From Pseudomonas costantinii (GTDB lineage Bacteria > Pseudomonadota > Gammaproteobacteria > Pseudomonadales > Pseudomonadaceae): a stretch of 64,000 nt of DNA. The stretch is from assembly GCF_001870435.1 (NCBI RefSeq), contig NZ_MDDR01000005.1, forward strand, positions 248,001 to 312,000, read 5' to 3'. Shown here one piece after another: positions 33,368 through 44,652 of this stretch (position 1 is its first letter; every line of letters begins with the position of its first letter). The position numbers and the translations under genes were made by a program. The notes beneath the pieces are model-generated. The model saw only the letters and a program-made list of their open reading frames with translations, made no database searches and was not told the DNA's origin.

Positions 33368-34975
33368 ATGTCTCAACCAAAACCCGTGCGCAACGTGCTG
33401 TACATCATGTGCGACCAACTGCGCCGCGATTACCTGTCGTGCTATGGCCACGCCCATTTGCACACGCCGAATATCGACCGGCTGGCCGCTGCCGGTGTGC
33501 GTTTCAGCCGCGCCTACACCCAAGGCACGATTTGCGGGCCGTCGCGGATGTCGGCGTATACCGGGCGTTATGTCAGCAGCCACCAGGTAGCGTGGAACGC
33601 AGTACCACTGCCGCTGGAAGAGCTGACGATTGGCGATTATCTGCGCCCCCACGGCATCCGCACTGCGTTAGTGGGCAAGACTCACGCCACGCCGAATCTG
33701 GATGCCTTGCAGCGCTTGAACATCGACCCCGACAGCGCCCAGGCCGAGCCGCTGAATGAAGTCGGGTTCGATGCCTATTTCCGTCACGACGGCATCTATC
33801 CCGACAGCCCGCTGTTCGACGACAAACGCGAGTCCGCGCCCTACACCCACTACCTGCGCGAGCAAGGCTACAGCGGCACCAACCCGTGGCATGAATGGGC
33901 CAACGCCGCAGAGGGCGAAGGCGGCGAAGTGCTCAGCGGCTGGCACATGCGCAACGCCGGGTTGCCCGCACGCGTGGCGCAAGAACATTCGGAAACCGTC
34001 TACACCACTGACCGCGCCATCGACTTTATCGACGAGCAAGGTGAGCAACCGTGGTGCCTGCACCTGTCCTACATCAAACCGCACTGGCCCTATATTGCAC
34101 CGGCGCCGTATCACGCGCTGTATGGCGCAGAGCACATCCAAGCGCCCATTCAACCTGGAAACGCCAGCGACCACCCGGTGTACCAAGCGTTCCGGCAGCA
34201 TCAGGAGAGTTTGAATTTTTCCCGTGACGAGGTGCGGCTCACGGTAATTCCAACCTACATGGGCCTGATCAAACAGATCGACGATCAATTGGGGAAGTTG
34301 TTCGACTTTCTGCAAAGCAACGGCCGCTGGGACGACACGCTGATCGTGTTCACCAGCGACCACGGCGACTTCCTCGGCGATCATTTCCTCGGCGAAAAAG
34401 AATTTCTGCTGGAGCCTGCCGTGGGCGTTCCATTGATCGTGCGCGACCCACGCGCCAGCGCCGATATCAGCCGTGGCACAGTGGACGCGCGTCTTGTCGA
34501 AACCATCGATGCCCTGCCGACCTTCCTCGATGCCTTAGGCCTGCCCGCTGCCGACCATCGCCTAGAAGGCCGCTCGCTGATCCCGCTGCTGCACGGTGAA
34601 CACACCCCCTGGCGCAACTATGCCATCGCCGAATACGACTACGCCTTCCAGGCCCCGGCCCGCGAGCGCCTGGAGCAACCCATCGACCGCTGCCGCATGA
34701 CCATGGTGCGCAGCGAGCGCTGGAAATACCTGGCCTATGACGGCTTCCGACCGCAACTGTTTGACCTGGAAAACGACCCGCAGGAATTACACGACCTGGG
34801 CACCGATCCGGCGTATGCCGAGGTACGCGAGACCCACCTGGGTTATCTGTTCGAATGGTTGCGCGGGCTGAAGCGACGCACCACCATCAGCCACACAGAA
34901 ATCGATCTACGTGGCCAACGGTTTCGTTATGGTGAGCCGGAGGCGGAGAAAGTGGTGCAGATAGGCGTCTGGTAA
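33368..34975 (+). CDS. Type I (formylglycine) sulfatase
   Basis: Sulfate-ester hydrolase of 535 residues. The modification site is Cys56-Gly-Pro-Ser-Arg60 in TQGTICGPSRMSAYTGRY, where cysteine becomes formylglycine. Metal-binding residues are expected in YIMCDQLRRD near the N-terminus and in IVFTSDHGDFLGDH about residue 320. No signal peptide is present, so it should act in the cytoplasm on imported substrate. It lies between two LysR regulators and beside atsK, so it probably liberates sulfate from an alkyl or choline-type ester. It resembles choline sulfatases generally, but specificity is unknown. Confidence 0.88.
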   Translation: MSQPKPVRNVLYIMCDQLRRDYLSCYGHAHLHTPNIDRLAAAGVRFSRAYTQGTICGPSRMSAYTGRYVSSHQVAWNAVPLPLEELTIGDYLRPHGIRTALVGKTHATPNLDALQRLNIDPDSAQAEPLNEVGFDAYFRHDGIYPDSPLFDDKRESAPYTHYLREQGYSGTNPWHEWANAAEGEGGEVLSGWHMRNAGLPARVAQEHSETVYTTDRAIDFIDEQGEQPWCLHLSYIKPHWPYIAPAPYHALYGAEHIQAPIQPGNASDHPVYQAFRQHQESLNFSRDEVRLTVIPTYMGLIKQIDDQLGKLFDFLQSNGRWDDTLIVFTSDHGDFLGDHFLGEKEFLLEPAVGVPLIVRDPRASADISRGTVDARLVETIDALPTFLDALGLPAADHRLEGRSLIPLLHGEHTPWRNYAIAEYDYAFQAPARERLEQPIDRCRMTMVRSERWKYLAYDGFRPQLFDLENDPQELHDLGTDPAYAEVRETHLGYLFEWLRGLKRRTTISHTEIDLRGQRFRYGEPEAEKVVQIGVW

Positions 34976-35000
34976 ACACCACATTTGGACCTGTGCTCGC

Positions 35001-35906
35001 TTAAAGACCTTTGGTGGTTTTGCTGGTTTGCCCTTGCACGCCCACCGGCACATCACCCTTGAGCGTGACCCGACGCACGATGCGCTCCTGAGTACCGTAG
35101 TCGTCCACCGCGTAGTGCTGGGTGGCGCGGTTATCCCAAATCGCTACATCGCCCGCGCTCCAGCGCCATCGCACGGTATTTTCCAGACGGGTAACGTGGC
35201 TTTGCAGTAGGTTGAACAACTGTGTCGAATCCGCCTGGGAGTAGCCTTTCAGGCGCTTGACGAAGTGCCCCAGCAACAAGGTTTTCTCGCCGCTGACCGG
35301 GTGCACACGCACCACCGGGTGCTCGGTTTCGTACACCGTCGAGGTAAATATTTTGCGGTACTCCTCAAGCTTTTCCGCCGACACATCCGGCTTGCGTCCG
35401 GCGTAGTCGTATTCGTTGCTGTGCACCGCCCACAGGTTGTCCGCCAACACTCGCAGCTCGGCGCTGAGGTCGTTGTAGGCACTGGCGGTGTTGGCCCACA
35501 CCGTGTCACCACCGGACTTGGGCGCCAGCACCGAACGCAAGATCGAGGCTTTCGGGTAGGCGTCGACGAAGGTCACGTCGGTGTGCCACGAGTTGGCACG
35601 CTGGCCACGGGTGCCATCGAGCTCCAACAGGAATCGCGTGCCGTCACGCACCGGTACCGTCGGGTGGGCAATCGGCTCGCCGAGCAGGTGAGCAAAGGCT
35701 TCCTGGCGCTGGTCATCGAGGTGGGTTTGCTCACGAAAGAAGATCACTTTGTACTGCACCAGCGCCTGCTGGATGGCCTCGACGGTGGCGGCATCCAGGT
35801 CACCGGACAGTTTGATGCCACGGATCTCGGCGCCGATGCGGCCGGCAACCGGGTGGATGTCCAGCGCTTGGGCGATGGGTTGAACAGCTAATGCGGCGTT
35901 GCTCAT
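35001..35906 (-). CDS. atsK: Alkylsulfatase, alpha-ketoglutarate/Fe(II) dioxygenase (AtsK-like)
   Basis: TauD-family dioxygenase of 301 residues, the length I recall for P. putida AtsK. With the start at 35906 (MSNAALAVQPIAQ) the iron ligands fall at His108, Asp110 (NSWHTDVTF) and His264 (NRATQHYAV), and the 2-oxoglutarate-binding arginines at 275 and 279, matching AtsK numbering. The enzyme oxidises alkyl sulfate esters such as 2-ethylhexyl sulfate, releasing aldehyde and sulfate. It is divergent from a LysR gene and near the AtsRBC importer. TauD itself (taurine) is the alternative, but context favours AtsK. Confidence 0.88.
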   Translation of the reverse strand: MSNAALAVQPIAQALDIHPVAGRIGAEIRGIKLSGDLDAATVEAIQQALVQYKVIFFREQTHLDDQRQEAFAHLLGEPIAHPTVPVRDGTRFLLELDGTRGQRANSWHTDVTFVDAYPKASILRSVLAPKSGGDTVWANTASAYNDLSAELRVLADNLWAVHSNEYDYAGRKPDVSAEKLEEYRKIFTSTVYETEHPVVRVHPVSGEKTLLLGHFVKRLKGYSQADSTQLFNLLQSHVTRLENTVRWRWSAGDVAIWDNRATQHYAVDDYGTQERIVRRVTLKGDVPVGVQGQTSKTTKGL

Positions 35907-36088
35907 TGTGATGACCCTCTGGTGCCTGCTGATGATGGGGACGCTTTCCAGCAACGCTCTATTCATATGCAATTTAGGTCTAGCAAGTGAACAAATGCTT
36001 CGTTGACGGAATAAGAGCTTGCATTTAAAACCTCAGCTCCCTCGGTCGCAAATGCCTTCGACCTATTTTTCAGATGCCGGGAAAGCAT

Positions 36089-37009
36089 ATGGATCTTCGC
36101 CAACTGCGGTACTTCATCGCCCTCAACGAACACCGCAGTTTTGTCCGCGCGGCGGACGCGATGGGCATCACGCAACCCGCGTTCAGCCGCAGCATCCAGG
36201 GGCTGGAGCAAGAGTTCGGTTGCGTGCTGGTCGACCGCGGCAACAAGGATTTGCGCCCCACGCCCGAGGGCCAGGTGGTGCTGCAACACGCCCTGAGCCT
36301 GGTACATGGCGCCGCCTTGCTGAGCAGTGAAGTCACGCGCATGACCAAACTCGACGCCGGCGACCTGCGCTTTGGTACCGGCCCGGCGCCTGCGGTAAAA
36401 CTGGTGCCGGATGCGGTGGCGCGCTTTATCAGCGCCCACCCGAAAATCCGCACCAGTTTCCAGGTGGATAACTGGGAAAAACTCAGCCGCGCCCTGAGCC
36501 GTGAAGAGATCGAATTTTTTATCGCCGACATTCGCCAGTTCGAAAACGATCCGAACTTCCAGACCCGTGCGCTGACGCCCAAGCGCGGGGTGTTTTTCTG
36601 CCGCCCAGGGCACCCGTTGCTGGCCAAGGACAGCCTGTCGACCAACGACATGTTTGACTACCCGCTGGCGTCGCCGCTGATCTCCCAGGGCATTCGCAAA
36701 CTGTTGGCGAACCTCAGCGGGCGCATGGATTTTTCGCCGAGTATTCAGACCGAGCATTTTCCGGCATTGGTGAAGATCGTGTTGCAGTCGAACGCGATCG
36801 GCGTAGGCACCGAAGAAGCATTTGCCGAAGACATCGCCAGGGGCGCGCTGGTGCTGCTGCACTGGCGCAACCTGCCGCAGAACTTGGAGACCATGAGTGC
36901 GCGGTGCGGGATTGTCAGCCGCACCGGCTCACGCTTGTCGCCGGCGGCGAAGGCGATGATTGAGACGTTGGTGGAGGTGGACCGCCAGGAGGTTAGTGTG
37001 GCGGTTTAA
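36089..37009 (+). CDS. LysR-type regulator next to atsK and atsR
   Basis: Regulator of 306 residues. The start at 36089 (MDLRQLRYFIALNEHRSFVR) fits the family; an ATG at 36074 would add five residues. The HTH is ADAMGITQPAFSRSIQGLEQ and the effector domain follows. It is a paralogue of the regulator at 32298. It is divergent from atsK across 182 bases that contain TATGCAATTT (about 35966), AAATGC (35993-35998) and GCATTT (36021-36026), which may be its operator. The likely role is control of sulfate-ester genes. Confidence 0.87.
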   Translation: MDLRQLRYFIALNEHRSFVRAADAMGITQPAFSRSIQGLEQEFGCVLVDRGNKDLRPTPEGQVVLQHALSLVHGAALLSSEVTRMTKLDAGDLRFGTGPAPAVKLVPDAVARFISAHPKIRTSFQVDNWEKLSRALSREEIEFFIADIRQFENDPNFQTRALTPKRGVFFCRPGHPLLAKDSLSTNDMFDYPLASPLISQGIRKLLANLSGRMDFSPSIQTEHFPALVKIVLQSNAIGVGTEEAFAEDIARGALVLLHWRNLPQNLETMSARCGIVSRTGSRLSPAAKAMIETLVEVDRQEVSVAV

Positions 37010-37020
37010 AGGACCTCATT

Positions 37021-37051
37021 GATCATTCCCACGCAGAGCGTGGGAATGATC
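37021..37051. repeat. Single REP palindrome
   Basis: One near-perfect palindrome starting GATCATTCCCACGCAGAGCG and ending GGGAATGATC, of the same class as 22134-22245. It lies between the convergent LysR and atsR genes and may serve as a bidirectional stop. Confidence 0.8.
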
Positions 37052-37066
37052 GGGTCGCCAAAAACC

Positions 37067-38068
37067 TTAGAGCCCGGCAGCCGCCAGATTCGGCGCCACC
37101 CAATCACTCACCTGAAACGACTTGCGAATCAGCTTTTCTTTCGAAGCCAAATCCACCGCATCCTGCAATTTTCCAAGGAACACCGGGTCCAGAGTCGATG
37201 GAAAAATCTCGCTGAGTTTCTCGTTTTTCAAATCACTGCTCAGGATCACCGGTGGATAACTCGCCAGTCCCGACACCAACTCGATGTAAGCCTGCTTGTT
37301 GTTGTCATCGGTCAGCCATTGCACAGCCTGCTGTTGGGCCTTGAGCAGTTGGGTGATGACCTCGGGATGCTCATCGACAAATTTGGCGCTGCCCACCAGC
37401 ACCGCCTGGATGCTGCCCGCTCCTCCGAGATCCTTGGTGGTCAGCGGCAGCTCAGCCAAGCCCTTGGCTTGCAATGCACTCAAGTTCGCACCGCCCCAGG
37501 TGGCATCAATCTGCTTGGCGGCCAGCGCGGCACCGGCAGCGTTGAAGTCCAGGTTGATAACTTTCAGGTCTTTCTCACTCAAGCCCTGGCTGGCCAACGC
37601 GCTGTCGAATGACAACTGGCTGGCCGTGCCACGAAACACCGCAACGCGTTTGCCCTTGAGGTCTTGCAACGTCTTGATACCGGAACCCGGCACCACACCG
37701 AGGTACTGTTTCACGTCGCGTGCCGTGGCACTGAGCAAGCGAGTATCCAGGCCATTGGAGCGGCCGATGATCGCCGCCAGATCGCCAAGATAGGCTAGGT
37801 CCACCTGGCCATTGGCGAAGGCTTCATTGATCACCGGGCCTGCGCCCTTGAAGTAATTCCACTGGATCTTGATGCCCTGATCGGCGAAGGCTTTCTCAAA
37901 GATCTGCTGTTGGCGCAACACGTCCGTTATACCGCCGCCGCTGTGCTGACTGCCCGCGCTGAGATCGGGCACGGCAATCCGGATTTCCTTGAGGTCGGCA
38001 GCGTGTACCAACCCGGCCAGGGCGGTGCCCGCGAACAGGGTGATCAGACGTTTGAAGGGCAGTTTCAT
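37067..38068 (-). CDS. atsR: Sulfate-ester ABC transporter substrate-binding protein (AtsR-like)
   Basis: Periplasmic binding protein of 333 residues, SsuA/NitT/TauA type. The start at 38068 has an AGGAG site and a signal peptide (MKLPFKRLITLFAGTALAGL, then VHA). Family landmarks are FKGAGPVINEAFANGQVDLAYLGD, cut here to its core GQVDLAYLGD, and LQDLKGKRVAVFRGTASQ. It is divergent from atsB, atsC and atsA, which together form a sulfate-ester uptake and hydrolysis system known from P. putida and P. aeruginosa. A sulfonate ligand is the alternative. Confidence 0.85.
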   Translation of the reverse strand: MKLPFKRLITLFAGTALAGLVHAADLKEIRIAVPDLSAGSQHSGGGITDVLRQQQIFEKAFADQGIKIQWNYFKGAGPVINEAFANGQVDLAYLGDLAAIIGRSNGLDTRLLSATARDVKQYLGVVPGSGIKTLQDLKGKRVAVFRGTASQLSFDSALASQGLSEKDLKVINLDFNAAGAALAAKQIDATWGGANLSALQAKGLAELPLTTKDLGGAGSIQAVLVGSAKFVDEHPEVITQLLKAQQQAVQWLTDDNNKQAYIELVSGLASYPPVILSSDLKNEKLSEIFPSTLDPVFLGKLQDAVDLASKEKLIRKSFQVSDWVAPNLAAAGL

Positions 38069-38130
38069 AAGCGCAGCTCCTTGTGGGCGAGGGTCGCCTG
38101 GGGAGCAGAAAGTAGGCACAACCGAGTCAA

Positions 38131-38164
38131 AACTTTAAATACTATAAATTCACAATTTAATAGC
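38131..38164. promoter_or_regulatory. AT-rich element in the atsR-atsB divergent region
   Basis: The stretch starting AACTTTAAATACTATAAATT and continuing CACAATTTAATA resembles the elements at 21924-21956 and 50566-50590 (shared core TTAAA..TACTAT). It is close to the atsR start. Such AT-rich sites are typical of CysB-controlled promoters; the assignment is inference. Confidence 0.45.
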
Positions 38165-38206
38165 TTTTTGGACTATGCGAGCTAAAACGCAGGCTCCAGA
38201 GGGCTA

Positions 38207-38245
38207 TGCATAAACAGCATCGAAAATATTCTCCGAATGCATTGG
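38207..38245. promoter_or_regulatory. TGCATAA...AATGCATT element in the atsR-atsB gap
   Basis: TGCATAA (38207-38213), then CCGAATGCATTGG (38233-38245) containing the palindrome AATGCATT. The same pair of words occurs before the receptor/LysR genes and the sulfatase gene. It lies 110-150 bases upstream of atsB. Possible operator for the local LysR regulators. Confidence 0.4.
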
Positions 38246-38356
38246 ATGCGCATTGAGCTGCGGCTTTAAATGACTTTTCTTATCCCTCAATCATCTTGAT
38301 TACGTTTTTATAAGATCAAAATCACATAACGCCCTCGGCGACAACGGAGGTCCTCC

Positions 38357-39955
38357 ATGGCCCGAATTTCACTTTTGAGCCTACCTCTCGCGGCCCCCTC
38401 CAACGGCACTGCGCCGCGCTGGCCGAAGCTGGGCGAGCGCCTACTGCCGTGGCTGCTGCCGCTGGCGCTGTTTGCGCTGTGGTGGCTGGCCAGTCGCAAT
38501 CATTGGATGAGCGAACAGATTCTGCCGCCGCCGTCGCTGGTATGGAGCAGCGCGGTGGAGTTGGCTGGCGGCGAGTTGTGGAGCCACCTGGCGATCAGCT
38601 TGCAACGCTTGTTCTGGGGGTTGCTGGCCGGTATCGGCGCCGGGGCTTTACTCGGTGCTCTGTTGGGTTTCAGTGCACGGGCCGAGCGCCTGATATTCCC
38701 GACGTTCAGCGCGCTGTCGCAAGTGCCGACCCTGGCCTGGATCCCGCTGTTCATGGTGTTTTTCGGCATTGGCGAAACCTTGAAACTGGTAGTGCTGGTG
38801 AAGGCGATTGTGGTGCCGGTCACCCTGCATACCCTGGTGGGCGTGCGCGACGCCCAGCCCAATTTGCGTGAAGCCGCACGCGTGCTGCGCCTGCCCACTC
38901 ACCTTTTGATTCGCCGCCTGATCCTGCCCGCCGCGCTGCCGGCATTCATGGCCGGGGTGCGCCTGGCGCTGGCAGCCGGATGGACGTCGTTGCTGGCGGT
39001 GGAGTTGCTGGCCTCCAGCGAAGGCATCGGCTACCTGATGGTGTGGGCGCGGCAGTTGTTCATGCTCGATATCGTTTTCGTGTGCATCGTGGTCATCGGC
39101 GTACTGGGTGTGGTGATGGATCGCGGCATCGGCTGGCTGGACCGCAAATGGGTGCACTGGCCGCACCCGGCCACCGCGCAGATTCGTCGCGGCCCGCGCT
39201 ATCAAGGCTGGCAGCACCTGCAACCGTGGTTGCCACCGCTGCTGTTGTTCGCGCTGTGGCAAACAGCGACACACCACGGTTGGGTCGACCCGAACATTCT
39301 GGTCAGCCCGTGGGCGGTGCTGCAAACCACCGCAGCGGGCGTCTTGGATGGCAGCCTTTGCGGCGCCCTTGGCAAAAGCCTCGGGCGCACCTTGGGTGGG
39401 TTGATTCTGGGCGGCGGCTTGGGCTTCGTCATGGGGCTGTGGCTGGGGCTGTCGCGGCGCAGTGAGCGGGTACTCGGCCCGACCCTGGCCGCGCTGCGCC
39501 AGATCGCGATTTTTGCCTGGGTGCCGTTGCTCACCGCCTGGTTTGGCCTGGGCGAATTGGCTAAATGGGTGTTTATCGCCCTCGCCGCCTTCTTCCCGTT
39601 GTTTATCGCCACCCAACGCAGCGTGCTGAACCTGTCGCCGCAGCTGCGCGAGGCGGCGCAAGTGCTGCGCCTGAACCTGTTCCAACGGCTACGGCGACTG
39701 GTGTTGCCAGGCGCCGCAGCGGGCATTTTCGCCGGCCTGCGCCTGAGCCTGATCTATGCCTGGCTGGGCACCATCGGCGCGGAATATTTCATGCCGTCCA
39801 ACGGCGGTATCGGCAGCCTGATGATCGGCGCCCAACAACTGCTGCGCATGGACCTGATCATGAGCGGCATGCTCTTGGTCGGCCTTACCGGCGCAGCCCT
39901 CAACCTTATCGGCCAACGCATCGAAACCCGCGCCACCCGCTGGAGACACGCATGA
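38357..39955 (+). CDS. atsB: Sulfate-ester ABC permease, two fused SsuC-like domains (AtsB-like)
   Basis: Inner-membrane protein of 532 residues, about twice the usual permease. The N-terminal half has an EAA loop REAARVLRLPTHLLIRRLIL and the C-terminal half a matching REAAQVLRLNLFQRLRRLVL. Each half contains the SsuC-type QVPTLAWIPLF or QIAIFAWVPLL element. The two halves are thus a duplicated and fused permease that can form the complete channel by itself. A GGAGG site lies at 38346-38350. It is coupled to atsC by an ATGA overlap. The system imports sulfate esters together with AtsR. Confidence 0.88.
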   Translation: MARISLLSLPLAAPSNGTAPRWPKLGERLLPWLLPLALFALWWLASRNHWMSEQILPPPSLVWSSAVELAGGELWSHLAISLQRLFWGLLAGIGAGALLGALLGFSARAERLIFPTFSALSQVPTLAWIPLFMVFFGIGETLKLVVLVKAIVVPVTLHTLVGVRDAQPNLREAARVLRLPTHLLIRRLILPAALPAFMAGVRLALAAGWTSLLAVELLASSEGIGYLMVWARQLFMLDIVFVCIVVIGVLGVVMDRGIGWLDRKWVHWPHPATAQIRRGPRYQGWQHLQPWLPPLLLFALWQTATHHGWVDPNILVSPWAVLQTTAAGVLDGSLCGALGKSLGRTLGGLILGGGLGFVMGLWLGLSRRSERVLGPTLAALRQIAIFAWVPLLTAWFGLGELAKWVFIALAAFFPLFIATQRSVLNLSPQLREAAQVLRLNLFQRLRRLVLPGAAAGIFAGLRLSLIYAWLGTIGAEYFMPSNGGIGSLMIGAQQLLRMDLIMSGMLLVGLTGAALNLIGQRIETRATRWRHA

Positions 39956-40767
39956 ACGCACCTATCGTCAGCTTCAACCATGTGGGCAAGACCTTCGATG
40001 TCGACGGCTTCGAACTGGAGGCCATTCGTGAATTCAACCTGGAGATTGCCGAGGGCGAATTTGTCGCTATCGTCGGCTCCAGCGGTTGCGGTAAATCCAC
40101 CCTGCTGCGTCTGCTGGTGGGCCTTGATACGCAGTTTCGCGGCGAGATCCAAGTCGACGGCAAAGCCGTCAGCGGCATCGGTGGCGAGCGTGGCATTGTG
40201 TTCCAGGAACACCGTTTGTTCCCCTGGCTGACGGTGGCGGAGAACATCGGCCTGGGCCTGGTCAACGAGCCGCTAAGCGAAGCCGAGCGCAACCGGCGCA
40301 TCAGCGATTTTATCGAGCTGGTAGGCCTCACTGACTTCACCCGCGCTTATCCGCATCAACTGTCCGGCGGCATGGCGCAACGGGTGGCGATTGCCCGTGG
40401 TTTGGTGGCGAGCCCACGCATTCTGTTGTTGGACGAGCCGTTCGGCGCCCTCGATGCATTGACCCGCCAACAGATGCAGGACGAACTGTTGGCAATCCGC
40501 GCTCGCGCCAAGATCACCACGGTGCTGGTGACCCACGATGTGGAAGAGGCGATTTTCCTCGCCGACCGTGTGGTGGTGATGGAGCCCCGCCCCGGGCGGA
40601 TCAAGCAAGTGGTGGACATCGCCCTACCCCATCCGCGCCAGCGCAGCAGTTTCGAATTCCACCAATTGCGCGAAGAACTGCTGCACGAACTGATCAGCGA
40701 CGACCACTACCAGCCGCCGCTGCGCGAGCAGATCCGCGACCTGCCGCTGGCCTTCATTGCCTGCTAA
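39952..40767 (+). CDS. atsC: Sulfate-ester ABC transporter ATP-binding protein (AtsC-like)
   Basis: ATPase of 271 residues, SsuB/TauB type. The ATG at 39952 overlaps the atsB stop (ATGA). Walker A is GSSGCGKST, the Q-loop region GIVFQEHRLFPWLTV, the signature LSGGMAQRVAIARGL, Walker [16 protein letters not shown] and the switch histidine in VTHDVEEA. The LFPWLTV element after the Q-loop is typical of nitrate/sulfonate-type ATPases. A longer open frame starts upstream inside atsB but is not used. Confidence 0.9.
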   Translation: MNAPIVSFNHVGKTFDVDGFELEAIREFNLEIAEGEFVAIVGSSGCGKSTLLRLLVGLDTQFRGEIQVDGKAVSGIGGERGIVFQEHRLFPWLTVAENIGLGLVNEPLSEAERNRRISDFIELVGLTDFTRAYPHQLSGGMAQRVAIARGLVASPRILLLDEPFGALDALTRQQMQDELLAIRARAKITTVLVTHDVEEAIFLADRVVVMEPRPGRIKQVVDIALPHPRQRSSFEFHQLREELLHELISDDHYQPPLREQIRDLPLAFIAC

Positions 40768-43459
<2,692 letters not shown>

Positions 43460-43559
43460 GCTTCCATCCTCTGGTTATTGATGTGTCTATCCTGCCCCAA
43501 GCGATCCGGCAGGACGCTAGCTCCGGACGCCAACCTGTTGACCGCAAGCGCCAATCGCC

Positions 43560-44564
43560 ATGACTGAACCCACCTCCCTCGCCAGCTGGACCCGCGCCTT
43601 GCGCAAACAGCTCGACGCCCTGGACCTCGACAGCGCGGCGCTGTGCGCCCAGGCCGGGCTCGACCCGCAACTGATGGACGACCCCAACGCGCGCTACCCG
43701 TTGTCCGCTACCACGCGCCTGTGGGAGCTGGCGGTACAGGCCAGCGGCGATCCGGCGATTGGTTTGCGAGTGTCGCGGTTTGTCAGCCCCACCACCTTTC
43801 ATGCGCTGGGCTATGCCCTAGTGGCCAGCGGCAGTTTGCGCGAAGTGTTCGAGCGCATCGTGCGCTATCACCAGGTGGTCAGCGATGCCCTGACGCTGGA
43901 GCTTAGTCGAGACGGCGAGCGCTATCGTTTTCGCCTGCTGCAACCCACGGGGAGCCCGGCGCCGGCGCGAGAGGCCATCGATGCGTTTGCGGCGATCTAC
44001 GTGCGCACCTGCCGCAACCGTCTAGGCCGCGACTATGCGCCGCTGGCGGTGTACTTGCAGCGGCCGGAACCGGCTGATCCCAAGCCATGGCACAGCGTGT
44101 TTCGTGCGCCGGTGTTTTTTGGTGCCCAAGAAGATCGGCTGGAATTTGCGGCCCATGACTTCGACAGCCATCTGGATGACGCCAACCCGGAGTTGGCCGA
44201 ACACAATGAAACCGTGCTCAAGCGCACCCTCGCCCAACTGCAACCGCTGACCTGGGAGCGCAAGGTGCGCAGGGTCATTGAGGCGCAACTGCCGGATGGC
44301 GAGCCGAGTGCCGAACGGGTTGCCCAGGCGCTGCACCTGAGCCTGCGCAGCTTGCAGCGGCATCTGGCGGATGAAGGGTGTCGGTTTGATGCGTTGCTTA
44401 ATGAGTGCCGGGAGAATTTGGCGTTGTTGCACCTGCGAGACCCACAGTGTTCGTTGGCCGAAGTCAGTCATTTGCTGGGGTTTGCCGATACCAGCAGTTT
44501 TAATCGGGCATTCAAGCGGTGGACGGGGATCACGCCAGGGCAATTTCGGGATGGGTTGCGATAG
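43560..44564 (+). CDS. AraC-family transcriptional regulator (OruR/GbdR-unlike, Arabinose_bd type)
   Basis: Regulator of 334 residues. The N-terminal part (about 20-200) is the Arabinose_bd-type domain found in OruR-like regulators (LGYALVASGSLREVFERIVRYHQVVSD). The C-terminal 90 residues hold the double HTH (AERVAQALHLSLRSLQRHLADEG, then LAEVSHLLGFADTSSFNRAFKRWTG). It is divergent from the desaturase gene, its likely target. The effector, perhaps a fatty acid or related lipid, is unknown. Confidence 0.87.
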   Translation: MTEPTSLASWTRALRKQLDALDLDSAALCAQAGLDPQLMDDPNARYPLSATTRLWELAVQASGDPAIGLRVSRFVSPTTFHALGYALVASGSLREVFERIVRYHQVVSDALTLELSRDGERYRFRLLQPTGSPAPAREAIDAFAAIYVRTCRNRLGRDYAPLAVYLQRPEPADPKPWHSVFRAPVFFGAQEDRLEFAAHDFDSHLDDANPELAEHNETVLKRTLAQLQPLTWERKVRRVIEAQLPDGEPSAERVAQALHLSLRSLQRHLADEGCRFDALLNECRENLALLHLRDPQCSLAEVSHLLGFADTSSFNRAFKRWTGITPGQFRDGLR

Positions 44565-44592
44565 ATGGATTTGTGGTGGTTATGAGGGCCAT

Positions 44593-44639
44593 ATCGCGGG
44601 CAAGCCCGGCTCAAATGTGGGAGCTGGCTTGCCTGCGAT
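44593..44639. repeat. Paired REP element (short)
   Basis: ATCGCGGGCAAGCCCGGCTC faces GAGCTGGCTTGCCTGCGAT at a short distance, in the GTGGGAGCTGGCTTGCC class. It lies between the convergent AraC and receiver genes. Confidence 0.75.
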
Positions 44640-44652
44640 GGCGCCAAATCAA

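Noticed and set aside
38346..38356. GGAGGTCCTCC palindrome over the atsB ribosome site as a sequestering hairpin
   Set aside because: The arms are separated by one base, too close to fold into a hairpin; it is probably just a good ribosome site.
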